In this document: in pieces, positions 34,261 through 43,135 of the stretch | How the letters are laid out: every line of letters begins with the position of its first letter | How positions within the stretch are numbered: position 1 is the first letter of the stretch | Source: Bacillota bacterium | GTDB taxonomy: Bacteria; Bacillota; Clostridia; Saccharofermentanales; Fastidiosipilaceae | Assembly (NCBI GenBank): GCA_023388435.1 | Contig: JAEWGG010000008.1 | Location: 1 to 58,818 of the forward strand | Direction: 5' to 3' | DNA length: 58,818 nucleotides | Program-made: the position numbers and the translations under genes | The notes under the pieces: generated by a model | Told to the model about the DNA's origin: nothing | Database searches by the model: none | Seen by the model: the letters and a program-made list of their open reading frames with translations, nothing else

Positions 34261-37200
34261 TTAGTAGGGGCAGGCTTCCAGGGCCTGTCCCAGGGCCTCC
34301 GGGCTGTCGACATAGCGGAGATTCCAATCCTCGGGGAAGAGGGCCTGGTAGTCGGGTCGGGCGAAGCGGCTGTCGAGGAGGACGATGACGCCGCGGTCCG
34401 TCTCGCTGCGAATCAGTCGCCCCGCCGCCTGCAAGACGCGGTTGAAGCCCGGGAACTGGTAGGCGAAGGCATAGCCCATGCCCTCATCCTGCTGTTCGTA
34501 GTGCAGGCGCATGAGTTCACGCTCAGGGCAGAGCTGAGGGAGCCCCACGCCGACGATGGCCACACCGTTCAGGGCCTCGCCGACGAGGTCTATGCCCTCG
34601 CCAAAAATCCCACCCATGAGGGCGAAAGAGAGGAGGCTGCGCTGGGGGCGTTTCCCAGCTTCCAGCCCAGGTTCAGTCTCATCCCGGTCCCTGGCCCCTC
34701 CTGGCCCCTCCGCCTCCAGGCTGGCAGGTCCTGATTCCGTCTCGCCGCTTTTCTCCGCAGCTGAGGCCGCCTGTCGAGCCTGGATGTGCTGGAGCTTGGA
34801 TAGGATCTCAGGAGGCAGGAGCTGGACCAGGTCGGGCAGGTCCTCGTCCTCTTCCTCTGTGCCCTGCTCCAGGGACGGAGCATCTGCCCCGCTCTGCGGC
34901 AGGCTGCTGTTTTTTTGCAGGGCTCCACTGTAGGGGGCAAAGGCGGCCGAGACATCCTCCAGCGCTCCCTCATCCTCACTGGGTGGAGCGCTGAAGTCCT
35001 GCTGGTAGAGGGCTGGGGCCAGGTCCTGGAGCCTCAGGCCCTGGTCCTCGGCCCAGTGCGCGTAGAAGCGCAGGAGGTACTGGCGCCTGGCCGCCTCGTC
35101 CATATGGCGGCGCTGGACCTGGACCTCGACTTCCAAGCCCTCTAAGTAGGGACTCAGCTGGGCCAGACAGCGCTCCATGTAGGCGTAGGAGGGGAAGAAG
35201 ATTAAGTAGCGTCCAGGTCTCTTCCGGGGCAGCTCTGCCAGGTTGCGGCAGAGCTGGGGAAGGCTCGCCTCGCGCAGGCGGTAGCTGGTCTCGATATTGT
35301 GCTGGACCAGGACCTGGCAGTTCTCGGGGGGGAAGGGGGAGTGCAGCTGGACCTGGCGACACTGTCTGACCGCCTGGGGCCCGCAGAGCAGGCGGGCGAA
35401 GAAGGGGAGGGGGGAGAGGGTGGCCGAGAAGAAGACGGGGCTGTGCTGGCCCAGATAGAGACTCTGTACGCGCTCAGAGGGGTCGAGGCAGAGCAGGCTG
35501 ATGCGCCAGTCCCCCTCGTCACGGTGGGCACAAAAAATGTAGTTCTGTCCGAAGAACTCGTCCGCAGCTCGGAGGAAGAAACGCAGGCTAAAAAAGTAGT
35601 CCAGGACAGGACGGCGGAGCAGGGGGTCCTCAATCTGCTCCAGGAGGGGGCGGAGGGCCAGGACCTGGGGGCGCAGGAGCTTCAGGAAGCCGGGCCCAGG
35701 CTTCTTGAGTCCCCGAAAACCCTCGGCGGAGATGATCATATCAGGATCCAATTTATTTTCTACATCTGTAAACAAAGGCAGGTCGCTGTGCTCGGCCTTC
35801 CGCAGACGCAGCATGTAGGCCTCGGTTTCCAGGAGCTTTTGCCGGAGTTCCCCAGCCCAGCTCGGGAGCTTCTGTAGCAGGTCCTGGACCTGGCTCAGGC
35901 CGATGCTTGCCGAGTACATGCGGCGCATGCGGTCTGGGAGATTGTGGGCCTCATCGATGAGCAGAGCGTGGTGCTGGTCCTCCGTGGCGAAGAAGCGGTC
36001 CAGGCGGACGCGGGGGTCAAAGGCATGGTTGTAGTCCCCGATGATTACATCACAGTAGAGGGCGGCGTCGAGGCCCAGTTCGAAGGGGCAGAGCTTATGG
36101 CGCTGGCCTGCCTCCTGGAGCAGCTGTCGGCCGATTCGGGGCTGGGCCAGGACTTCGGCCAGGCCAGCTTGAAGATGCTGGTAGTAATGCTGGGCATAGG
36201 GGCAGAGACGGAGATCACAGTAGAGCTCCGGACAGAGGCAGATCTGTTCCTTGGCCGTGAGTGTCAGGCGGCGCAGGCTGAAGCGCTCCGCAGCTCTGCC
36301 TGGGCCCTGGCCCCCATCTTCGTCTCTATTTTTTTGATCTTCGCCAGGAAGGGCCAGGAGGTCGTCTAAGGCCTTTTCTGCGGCCAGGCGCGTGGAGGTC
36401 TTGGCCGTGAGGTAAAAGATGCGCTCGTGAAAGCCGCGGGCCAGGCCCTTCAGGGCGGGGTAGAGGCTGGAGATTGTCTTGCCAATACCGGTTGGGGCCT
36501 GGATGAGCAGGGGCTGGCGCTGGTGCAGCTGGCGGAGCTCCCACTCCATGAACTCACGCTGGCCTTCCCGGATTTCGGGGTAGGGGAAGCGGAGTTCCCG
36601 GAGGCCCTGATCGCGCTGCTGGAGGTAGAGGCGGTAGTTGTTGGCGAAGTCCAAGTAGGCCTGGCAGCTCTGGACAAAGAAGTCTTCCAGAGCCTCCCAA
36701 TCGGCCCCTTCTTCGATGTGCAGAAGCTCCATATTCTCGGCTGAGAGATAGTCCAGGGCCAGGCTGAGGGGCTGTGATTCGGGACAGTCCAGGGTCTGGG
36801 AGCGCGTCTTGGGGCTCAGGGCGCGCACGGCCGGGGAGCGGGGCTGGCGGCCCTGTTCCAGGCCGTAGAGAAAGGCATATATACGGAGCTGGGCCCAGTG
36901 TAGCTTACGGCCCTGGGGATCCAGCTCGCGGATTGCCGCGGCCACGGTCTTGACCTCGGAGACCAGTATGTCCTGGCTGCGGCGGATGAGGAGGTCGGCG
37001 CGCCCACGGAGCTGCAGGCAGATCGGCCCCTGACTGAACTGGGCCTGGAGACTGTATTCGCTCTGGTATTCCTGGCCCATCAGACGCTGGTAGGCCGGCT
37101 TGTGTCCCGTGTAGACCAGGCGTTGGCCAGGTCCCGGGGCTTGGACCTCAGCCCCCAGCCCCTCCTGGCCCTGGCTCTGCAGGCGCTCCACGGCCTTAAA

Positions 37201-37335
37201 AAAAGTCTGGTGTAGCCGACTGCCCTGCAGGGCTTCCAGACCGCTGAATTGCAGGGGGGAAAGTCCGCCCTCGCGGTGCACATACTGGACCAGCTGACGG
37301 ACAGAGATGCTGAGCAGCTGCTGTTCCTCAGCCAT
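34261..37335 (-). CDS. XPD/DinG-type helicase with N-terminal PD-(D/E)XK nuclease-like domain
   Basis: A 1024-residue superfamily 2 DNA helicase. Residues about 70-150 look like a PD-(D/E)XK nuclease core (GRADLLI...LVSEVKT, with E and K at about 127-129). The helicase follows: Walker A QAPTGIGKT (about 280), an iron-sulfur cysteine cluster (CLCPELYCDLRLCPY), DEAH (LIDEAHNLPDRM, about 458) and C-terminal motifs V-VI (GEGIDLVGEAL; AAGRLIRSETDRG). A long acidic, low-complexity insert lies between the last two. The layout is like Firmicutes Rad3-related helicases. A repair role is likely; the nuclease activity is inferred. Its start overlaps ybaK by eight bases. Confidence 0.87.
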   Translation of the reverse strand: MAEEQQLLSISVRQLVQYVHREGGLSPLQFSGLEALQGSRLHQTFFKAVERLQSQGQEGLGAEVQAPGPGQRLVYTGHKPAYQRLMGQEYQSEYSLQAQFSQGPICLQLRGRADLLIRRSQDILVSEVKTVAAAIRELDPQGRKLHWAQLRIYAFLYGLEQGRQPRSPAVRALSPKTRSQTLDCPESQPLSLALDYLSAENMELLHIEEGADWEALEDFFVQSCQAYLDFANNYRLYLQQRDQGLRELRFPYPEIREGQREFMEWELRQLHQRQPLLIQAPTGIGKTISSLYPALKGLARGFHERIFYLTAKTSTRLAAEKALDDLLALPGEDQKNRDEDGGQGPGRAAERFSLRRLTLTAKEQICLCPELYCDLRLCPYAQHYYQHLQAGLAEVLAQPRIGRQLLQEAGQRHKLCPFELGLDAALYCDVIIGDYNHAFDPRVRLDRFFATEDQHHALLIDEAHNLPDRMRRMYSASIGLSQVQDLLQKLPSWAGELRQKLLETEAYMLRLRKAEHSDLPLFTDVENKLDPDMIISAEGFRGLKKPGPGFLKLLRPQVLALRPLLEQIEDPLLRRPVLDYFFSLRFFLRAADEFFGQNYIFCAHRDEGDWRISLLCLDPSERVQSLYLGQHSPVFFSATLSPLPFFARLLCGPQAVRQCRQVQLHSPFPPENCQVLVQHNIETSYRLREASLPQLCRNLAELPRKRPGRYLIFFPSYAYMERCLAQLSPYLEGLEVEVQVQRRHMDEAARRQYLLRFYAHWAEDQGLRLQDLAPALYQQDFSAPPSEDEGALEDVSAAFAPYSGALQKNSSLPQSGADAPSLEQGTEEEDEDLPDLVQLLPPEILSKLQHIQARQAASAAEKSGETESGPASLEAEGPGGARDRDETEPGLEAGKRPQRSLLSFALMGGIFGEGIDLVGEALNGVAIVGVGLPQLCPERELMRLHYEQQDEGMGYAFAYQFPGFNRVLQAAGRLIRSETDRGVIVLLDSRFARPDYQALFPEDWNLRYVDSPEALGQALEACPY

Positions 37336-37831
37336 GCGGGGACTCCTGACAGAGGGGGAGCAGCTGAGCCGGACAGGCCAGCTGAATATGCCTTGGGTCC
37401 AGCTCCAGTTGCAGGCCGATCTGTCCTGCGGAGACATAGATTGTGGAGAAGGCCTGGGCGCTGCTGTCCAGGAAGGTGGGGAGCTGCTGCTTCATGGCAA
37501 AGGGCGAGCAGCCGCCGTGGACATAGCCCACCTGGGCCTTGAGCTCCGCGCTGGGAAGGAGGCTACAGGACTTTTGGCCCACGGCCGCCGCGAGGCGCTT
37601 GAGGTCCAACTGGGCAGGCCCGGGGACGATGGCGACGCAGAGCTGGCCCTGGCCAGCCTTACATACCAGGGTCTTAAAGACCTGCTCCGCCGGGACGCCG
37701 AGCTTGGCCGCCACGGTCAGGGCGTCCACTGGGCCGTCCCCCAGATCCAGCTGGTGGACCGCATAGGACAGGCCGCGCTGGTCTAAGTAACGCTGGGCAT
37801 TGGTTTTTGCAGGTCGAGCTTTCTTGGCCAT
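37328..37831 (-). CDS. ybaK: Cys-tRNA(Pro) deacylase YbaK
   Basis: A 167-residue editing enzyme that hydrolyses Cys-tRNA(Pro) made in error by ProRS. It matches the YbaK/EbsC family: KTNAQRYLDQRGLSY at the N-terminus, VFKTLVC (the conserved Lys in VFKTL), VGYVHGGCSPFAMK and a C-terminal VSAGQIGLQLELDP. RBS AAGGAG is eight bases before ATG. First gene of the leftward unit with the helicase. Confidence 0.92.
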   Translation of the reverse strand: MAKKARPAKTNAQRYLDQRGLSYAVHQLDLGDGPVDALTVAAKLGVPAEQVFKTLVCKAGQGQLCVAIVPGPAQLDLKRLAAAVGQKSCSLLPSAELKAQVGYVHGGCSPFAMKQQLPTFLDSSAQAFSTIYVSAGQIGLQLELDPRHIQLACPAQLLPLCQESPHG

Positions 37832-37865
37832 GATGTGGCTCCTTCCTCAACTTCGCTTTCAGCTC

Positions 37866-37874
37866 ATTGTAGCA
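37866..37874 (-). promoter_or_regulatory. Extended -10 promoter for ybaK
   Basis: Minus strand TGC followed by TACAAT, 35 bases before the ybaK start; the -35 is poor. Confidence 0.45.
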
Positions 37875-37891
37875 CTAGGCCTGGAGGGGAC

Positions 37892-37934
37892 AGAAAACGA
37901 GAAGGCAGGCTCCGCTAAGCGGACCTGCCTTCTC
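37892..37934 (-). terminator. Terminator of the nfnAB gene
   Basis: GAGAAGGCAGG (37899-37909) pairs with CCTGCCTTCTC (37924-37934), extended by TCCGC/GCGGA; read leftward, a short T run follows. Confidence 0.85.
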
Positions 37935-37995
37935 CCTGACTTGTGCTCCGTGGCCCTGTCTCAGGGGCTCTCAGGTATTTTAGCCTGTTGCAGCC

Positions 37996-40287
37996 TCAGA
38001 AGCGGGCCGAGGCGACGCTCGGGCGCTGGGGTGTACGGGCCCGTCCCTGGACGTACTCGTGCATGGCCTCAGCAGCGGTCTTACCTGCCCCCATGGCCAG
38101 GATAACGGTGGCCGCTCCGGTTACCGCGTCGCCGCCAGCGTAGACACCCTCGCGGGAGGTCTGGCCGTTGTCACGGGCCACAATACAGCCCCACTTGTTG
38201 ACGTCCAGACCCTCTGTGGTGTTCTTGATCAGGGGGTTGGGGGAGGTGCCAATCGAGACAATGACCGTATCGATATCCAGGACAAATTCCGAGCCAGCGA
38301 CGGCCACGGGACGTCTGCGGCCTGAGGCATCGGCCTCACCCAGTTCCATACGGATACACTCCATGCCAATGACCTGGCCTTTTTCATCACCCAGAATACG
38401 TACAGGGTTGCAGAGGTTCTGGAAGATGATCTCCTCCTCCTGGGCGTGGTGGATCTCTTCGCGGCGGGCGGGCATCTCTTCGAAGCCGCGGCGGTAGACG
38501 ATGTAGACCTGCTCAGCGCCCAGGCGCTTGGCGGTGCGGGCCGCGTCCATGGCCACGTTGCCGCCGCCGATGACGGCCACGCTCTTGGAGGCGCGGATCG
38601 GGGTCTTATACTGGCGGTCATAGGCCTTCATGAGGTTGGCTCGGGTCAGGTACTCGTTGGCGGAGTACACGCCGATCAGCGACTCGCCCGGGATACCCAT
38701 GAAGCTGGGAAGGCCGGCGCCCGTACCGATGAAGACGGCCTCATAGTGTTCCTCTTCAATGAGCTCGTCGATGGTCAGAATACGACCGATAACCATGTCC
38801 GTGATGACGCGGACACCCATGGCCTTCAGCGTATCGATTTCTTTCTGGACGATGACCTTGGGCAGGCGGAACTCGGGAATACCGTAGACTAGGACGCCGC
38901 CAGAGACATGGAAGGCCTCATAGACGGTGACATCGTAGCCGAGCTTAGCCATGTCCGCAGCGCAGGTCAGTCCGGCCGGACCTGAACCGATGATCGCCAC
39001 CTTGTGGCCGTTGGGGCTGGGTTTCTTCACCTCTTCATCCAGGTTCTCACGGGCCCAGTCTGCAGCGAAGCGCTCCAGGCGGCCAATGCCCACGGCCTCA
39101 CCTTTAATGGCGCGGACACAGCGTTCCTCACACTGGGTCTCCTGGGGGCAGACGCGGCCGCAGACGGCGGGCAGGGCGTTGGTTTCTTTAATCTTGTGGT
39201 AGGCTCCGGCGAAGTCCCCCTCAGCGATGCGCTCAATGAACTCCGGAATCTTGACCTGGACCGGGCAGCCCGAGACACAGGGCTTGTGCTTGCACTGCAG
39301 GCAGCGCTGGGCCTCTTCCTTGGCCATCTCCTCCGTGTAGCCCAGGGCCACCTCTTCGAAGTTCTTATTGCGGACCAGGGGTTCCTGCTCTGGCATGGGA
39401 GTCTTTTTGGGACTCATGTTACGCTTTTTTTTTGCGACTTTTTTCTCCCCCGGCTGGCTGCGGCCGATGCGGCAGACGTGGTCGTTGGCTTTCTGCTCCT
39501 CGTTCTTATAGAAAGAATTGCGCAGCATCAGCTCGTCAAAGTCCACCTCATGCCCGTCAAACTCAGGGCCATCGACGCAGGCGAACTTGATCTGCCCGCC
39601 GACGTTGACGCGGCAGCCGCCACACATGCCGGTGCCGTCAATCATGATCGGATTCAGGGAGACCAGGGTCTTAATGTTGTATTTGCGCGTAATTTCACTG
39701 ACGAACTTCATCATGATGACCGGGCCGATGGCGATGACCAGGTCGTAGTCCTTACCGGACTGAATCAGGCTCTCAAGTTTGTTGGTGACAAAGCCCTGCT
39801 CCCCGTAACTGCCGTCGTCCGTTGTGATGTAGAGATTGTGGCTGACGGCCTTCATCTCCTCCTCCAGGATCACGATGTCCTTATTGCGGAAGCCGGCAAT
39901 GATGTCGACCTGGGCGCCAAGATTGTAGAGGGCCTTGGCCGAGGGGTAGGCGATGGCGTTGCCCACGCCGCCGCCGATGACACAGGCCCGCTTGTAGCCT
40001 TCCAGCTCTGAGGCCTTGCCAAGGGGGCCGACGAAGTCGAGGATGGACTCTCCCACTTCTTTCTGGGCGAGGAGTTTTGTGGCCCCACCGACCGTCTGGA
40101 AGATGATCGTCACCGCCCCTGTTTCCACATTGGTATCGGCGATTGTCAGCGGTACGCGCTCGCCGTACTCATCGATACGGAACATGATGAACTGCCCGGC
40201 CTTGGCCCGTCTGGCAATCAGCGGGGCCTCGATGTCCATGCGCACGACCGAGTCATTGAGCTGGTCTTTGGCCAAAATTTTAAACAT
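37996..40287 (-). CDS. Fused NfnAB: NADH-dependent ferredoxin:NADP oxidoreductase
   Basis: A 763-residue fusion. Residues 1-280 are NfnA-like (ferredoxin-NADP reductase/PyrK type): FAD-binding RVPLTIAD, NAD-binding IGGGVGNAIAYP and a [2Fe-2S] cysteine cluster (GTGMCGGCRVNV...ACVDGPEFDGHEVDF). Residues about 300-760 are NfnB/GltD-like: two [4Fe-4S] clusters (RCLQCKHKPCVSGCP; CGRVCPQETQCEERC), FAD-binding IGSGPAGLTCAADMA, NADPH-binding IGGGNVAMDAARTAKRLG and a final YAGGDAVTGAATVILAMGAGK. Nfn bifurcates electrons between NADPH and the NAD/ferredoxin pair, fitting an anaerobe. Glutamate synthase small subunit alone is less likely because of the NfnA half. RBS AAAGGAG; a consensus-like promoter lies 137 bases upstream. 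Confidence 0.92.
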   Translation of the reverse strand: MFKILAKDQLNDSVVRMDIEAPLIARRAKAGQFIMFRIDEYGERVPLTIADTNVETGAVTIIFQTVGGATKLLAQKEVGESILDFVGPLGKASELEGYKRACVIGGGVGNAIAYPSAKALYNLGAQVDIIAGFRNKDIVILEEEMKAVSHNLYITTDDGSYGEQGFVTNKLESLIQSGKDYDLVIAIGPVIMMKFVSEITRKYNIKTLVSLNPIMIDGTGMCGGCRVNVGGQIKFACVDGPEFDGHEVDFDELMLRNSFYKNEEQKANDHVCRIGRSQPGEKKVAKKKRNMSPKKTPMPEQEPLVRNKNFEEVALGYTEEMAKEEAQRCLQCKHKPCVSGCPVQVKIPEFIERIAEGDFAGAYHKIKETNALPAVCGRVCPQETQCEERCVRAIKGEAVGIGRLERFAADWARENLDEEVKKPSPNGHKVAIIGSGPAGLTCAADMAKLGYDVTVYEAFHVSGGVLVYGIPEFRLPKVIVQKEIDTLKAMGVRVITDMVIGRILTIDELIEEEHYEAVFIGTGAGLPSFMGIPGESLIGVYSANEYLTRANLMKAYDRQYKTPIRASKSVAVIGGGNVAMDAARTAKRLGAEQVYIVYRRGFEEMPARREEIHHAQEEEIIFQNLCNPVRILGDEKGQVIGMECIRMELGEADASGRRRPVAVAGSEFVLDIDTVIVSIGTSPNPLIKNTTEGLDVNKWGCIVARDNGQTSREGVYAGGDAVTGAATVILAMGAGKTAAEAMHEYVQGRARTPQRPSVASARF

Positions 40288-40591
40288 GTCTGCACTCCTT
40301 TGTGATTTTTTACGCGTGCATTATCTTTACGAAAATTCCGGCCGCTCCAGCAGACGAAGCGGAGCTTGTCCCGCTGGGCCTTGGCTTTCTCGGAAGAAAT
40401 AATACAGACGAATGTATAAGGATAATATAGTGGATGATAAAAACAGCGTCAATATATAGATTAATTTATATCTGTATTTGGGTAAAAGTCGCGCCTCCAG
40501 AGCGCTTTTTCTGGCAGTCTGACGGCCCTTGCCAGCGGCCCCAAAATCATGCAAAATGCAAGCATTTGAAAGACAGTAGAGGAGTACAGAC
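40288..40591. other. Divergent control region of nfnAB and uppP
   Basis: No gene here. An AT-rich core (about 40400-40480) holds the nfnAB promoter. The nfnAB leader of about 137 nt contains a GC-rich stretch (40335-40385) that can pair AGCGG with CCGCT but shows no clear terminator. Towards uppP, AAATGC-AA-GCATTT (40556-40569 region) is a short inverted repeat; no convincing uppP promoter is seen. Confidence 0.5.
40424..40452 (-). promoter_or_regulatory. Promoter of nfnAB
   Basis: On the minus strand TTGACG (40447-40452), 17-bp spacer, TATATT (40424-40429). A strong match. Confidence 0.78.
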
Positions 40592-41419
40592 GTGGAACAG
40601 ATCTGGTTTATTGTCAAGTGTATCATCCTGGGCATCATTGAGGGACTGACGGAGTTTCTTCCTGTCTCCTCGACGGGCCATCTCATCATCGGCGAGAAAA
40701 TTCTGGGGCTGGATCCCGCGAGTCCTTTTATGACCAGCTTCTCGGTGATCATCCAGCTGGGGGCCATCCTGGCTGTGGTCTATCTTTTCTGGCCCAAAAT
40801 CCTCCGCAAGTTATCCTCCTTTTTCCGCGGTGAAAAGGAGGGGCGGCGCTTCGTCCTCATCTGGCTGCTGGGCTGTGTGCCCGCCGCGGTCTTAGGCCTG
40901 GGCCTAGACGACCTGATTGAGGAGAAACTCTTTTCCGTGCCTACGGTCATCCTGGCCCTCGTCATCGGCGCCCTCCTGCTCCTCGGCCTGGAGCGTTTTT
41001 TTGCCAGCCGCCTGCATAAGCGCAGCACGGATGAAATCAGCAATAAGGACGCGCTGGTCATCGGCGCATGGCAGTGTCTGGCTCTCTGGCCGGGCTTCTC
41101 CCGTTCGGCTGCGACCATCATGGGCGCCTGGAATCGCGGCCTCCACTCCGCCCCTGCTGCGGAGTACTCCTTCTTCCTGGCCATCCCTGTCATGTTTGGA
41201 GCCAGTGGCCTGAAGCTGGTAAAAATGGACTTCAGCCAGATTCTTACCCATGAATATGTGGCCCTGCTTCTGGCCTTTCTGACGGCCTTCGTCACGGCCC
41301 TTCTGGTGGTCCGGGCCTTCATGAATTTTCTGCGCCGTCACAGCCTGGCCTCCTTTGCCTATTATCGTCTGGGCCTGGCCGCGCTGATGCTCGTCCTGCT
41401 GCTGGCCCGCGTGATCTGA
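40592..41419 (+). CDS. uppP: Undecaprenyl-diphosphatase UppP (BacA)
   Basis: A 275-residue membrane phosphatase that recycles undecaprenyl pyrophosphate for wall synthesis; overproduction gives bacitracin resistance. The two active-site motifs are present: GIIEGLTEFLPVSSTGHL (about residues 11-28) and PGFSRSAATIMGAW (about 167-180), with seven or eight membrane segments. Start GTG 40592 with GAGGAG upstream. A shared bidirectional terminator follows. Confidence 0.95.
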   Translation: MEQIWFIVKCIILGIIEGLTEFLPVSSTGHLIIGEKILGLDPASPFMTSFSVIIQLGAILAVVYLFWPKILRKLSSFFRGEKEGRRFVLIWLLGCVPAAVLGLGLDDLIEEKLFSVPTVILALVIGALLLLGLERFFASRLHKRSTDEISNKDALVIGAWQCLALWPGFSRSAATIMGAWNRGLHSAPAAEYSFFLAIPVMFGASGLKLVKMDFSQILTHEYVALLLAFLTAFVTALLVVRAFMNFLRRHSLASFAYYRLGLAALMLVLLLARVI

Positions 41420-41446
41420 GGCGCAGCGCAGCATAAAACGGGATTA

Positions 41447-41493
41447 AAAAGTCCCGCCCCTGGACGCAAACTGATCCTCGGGGCGGGACTTTT
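41447..41493. terminator. Bidirectional terminator between uppP and the CofE-like gene
   Basis: A perfect 14-bp stem, AAAAGTCCCGCCCC (41447-41460) and GGGGCGGGACTTTT (41480-41493). A and T runs on the two sides let it act for both convergent genes. Confidence 0.93.
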
Positions 41494-41512
41494 AGTGTTT
41501 GTCAGGAGGCTC

Positions 41513-42703
41513 TTAGACTGCGTAGTTGTCGAAGTAGCCCTGGATGAGGATGATGGGCGTGCCCTTGTCGCCAGAGCCGCTGGTCAGGTCGGAGAGCGAG
41601 CCCAGGAGGTCGGTCAGACGGCGCGGGGTCGTACCCTGACTGGCCATGTTGCCTTTCAGGTCGGCCTCCTTGTTGATGATGTGCTGCTTGATGGCCTCCT
41701 TCAGCTCCTCGCCCGAGAGCTCCTTGAAGTCGTTGTCGGCGAGGTACTTGAGCTTCAGCTCGTTGGGCAGGCCATCCAGACCCGGCGTGTAGGCAGGGGA
41801 GACCACGGGGTCAGCCAGTTCCCAGATGCCGCCGACGGGATCCTTGAAGGCACCGTCGCCGTAGATCATGACTTCGATCTGCTTGCCTGTCTCAGCCTGG
41901 AGCTTGGCCGCGAGGGCATCAACGAAGTCCTGGCACTGACGGGGGAAGAGCTTGACCATCTCCTCCGTGGCCTTGTTGCTGCCGAGCAGACCGTAGCGCT
42001 CATTGTAGCCCGAACCCTCAACGGAGCTGGTCAGGAGCTGGTCGAGGCTGTAGACCGTCTCGGCCCCGGCGGCCTTCAGCAGGCGCTCGCTGCGACGGCG
42101 GCTGTGAATGTCACAGTGCAGGACATGGGGGCTGTGCTTCAGGCTTTCGCGGACATCGTTGGCCAGGAAGATGCAGCACTGGCAGTCCTCCGCTTCAATG
42201 AGTTCACGGAAGTAACCGACGTAGTCAACGCCCGTGAAGACGTGGGTGTTGGCACCGAAGAGCTCGCGGTACTGGGCCTCAGTCAGGACGTCCGTCCAGG
42301 GGTTGATGCCGTGCTCGTCCAGCTGGTCCAGGCTGACCAGGGCGTTGCCGACCTCGTCCGTGGGGAAGGAGAGCTGGAGGTGAATCTTCTTCGCCCCGCG
42401 GGCAATGCCCTTAAGCAGGATGGAGAAGCGGTTGCGGCTGAGAATGGGGAAGACGAGGGAGAACTCACCGCCGGGGAACTTCTGGCGCACGTCGGCTGCG
42501 ATCTGGTCCACGCTGGCGTAGTTGCCCTGGGCGCGGGCCACGACGGCCTCGGTGACGGTGACGATGTCCCGGTCATTCAAGCGGATGCCCTCCTCACGGG
42601 AGGCGCCCAGGACGGTGTCCGTGACGATCTGTACGAGGTCGTCGCCCTCACGGATGATGGGGGCGCGCAGACCGCGGGAGACGGTGCCACTAAATCTGGT
42701 CAT
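41513..42703 (-). CDS. CofE-like ligase (F420-0:gamma-glutamyl ligase family)
   Basis: A 396-residue protein of the F420_ligase family. The N-terminus GLRAPIIREGDDLVQIVTDT...IVTVTEAVVARAQGNY matches the CofE fold, and it is longer than archaeal CofE (about 250) because of a C-terminal extension. In archaea CofE adds glutamates to F420-0. No other F420 genes occur in this window, and most Clostridia lack F420, so the real substrate is uncertain; another gamma-glutamylation is possible. I chose ATG 42703 (GAGG eight bases upstream); the frame extends further up but those residues look like untranslated sequence. Confidence 0.75.
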   Translation of the reverse strand: MTRFSGTVSRGLRAPIIREGDDLVQIVTDTVLGASREEGIRLNDRDIVTVTEAVVARAQGNYASVDQIAADVRQKFPGGEFSLVFPILSRNRFSILLKGIARGAKKIHLQLSFPTDEVGNALVSLDQLDEHGINPWTDVLTEAQYRELFGANTHVFTGVDYVGYFRELIEAEDCQCCIFLANDVRESLKHSPHVLHCDIHSRRRSERLLKAAGAETVYSLDQLLTSSVEGSGYNERYGLLGSNKATEEMVKLFPRQCQDFVDALAAKLQAETGKQIEVMIYGDGAFKDPVGGIWELADPVVSPAYTPGLDGLPNELKLKYLADNDFKELSGEELKEAIKQHIINKEADLKGNMASQGTTPRRLTDLLGSLSDLTSGSGDKGTPIILIQGYFDNYAV

Positions 42704-43135
42704 ACAACTTTCCTCTCTAGCTCCGAATCTGTGTTGGAGCCTCGGGTTCCAGGACTCAGCTGAGCCCCGAAACCATTGCTTATTGAACGGGAAAAGTATT
42801 GCAGAAAGCTCCGCCTCCTGCAATATAGTTCTGTGCTTTTTTCCGTTCATAACGAGTTTGGCCCCGTAGATCTTCACAATTTTTTTGCGCTTGACGAAAA
42901 CTTCTCCAGACCCCTGTTCAGCGCTTCAAAACAAGAGTAGAATTGATGAAAATACCTGGAGGCGATGCGATATCTTCAGGTCTTATTTTGCGGTTTTACA
43001 AACTCTGTTTAAGTTTCTGCCCCAGCCCCGCCTGCGCTTTTGATCCTGTAGAGACCTGCGTTCCCAGCCTGCAAGAGCGCTGAAGCTCCGGATTTCTTTC
43101 CCATTTTCAGCTGTTTTTGGAGCTCTTTTTTTCGC
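42704..43135. other. Intergenic region upstream of the CofE-like gene
   Basis: No convincing gene. On the minus strand a TATATT -10-like box occurs near 42820-42830 with a poor -35. Bases 43000-43135 are T-rich and hold no clear terminator for the rhodanese gene; AGCT-based pairing near 43109-43124 is weak. Confidence 0.4.

Noticed and set aside
42704..42877. N-terminal extension of the CofE-like protein
   Set aside because: The internal ATG at 42703 has a good ribosome binding site and begins where the family begins.
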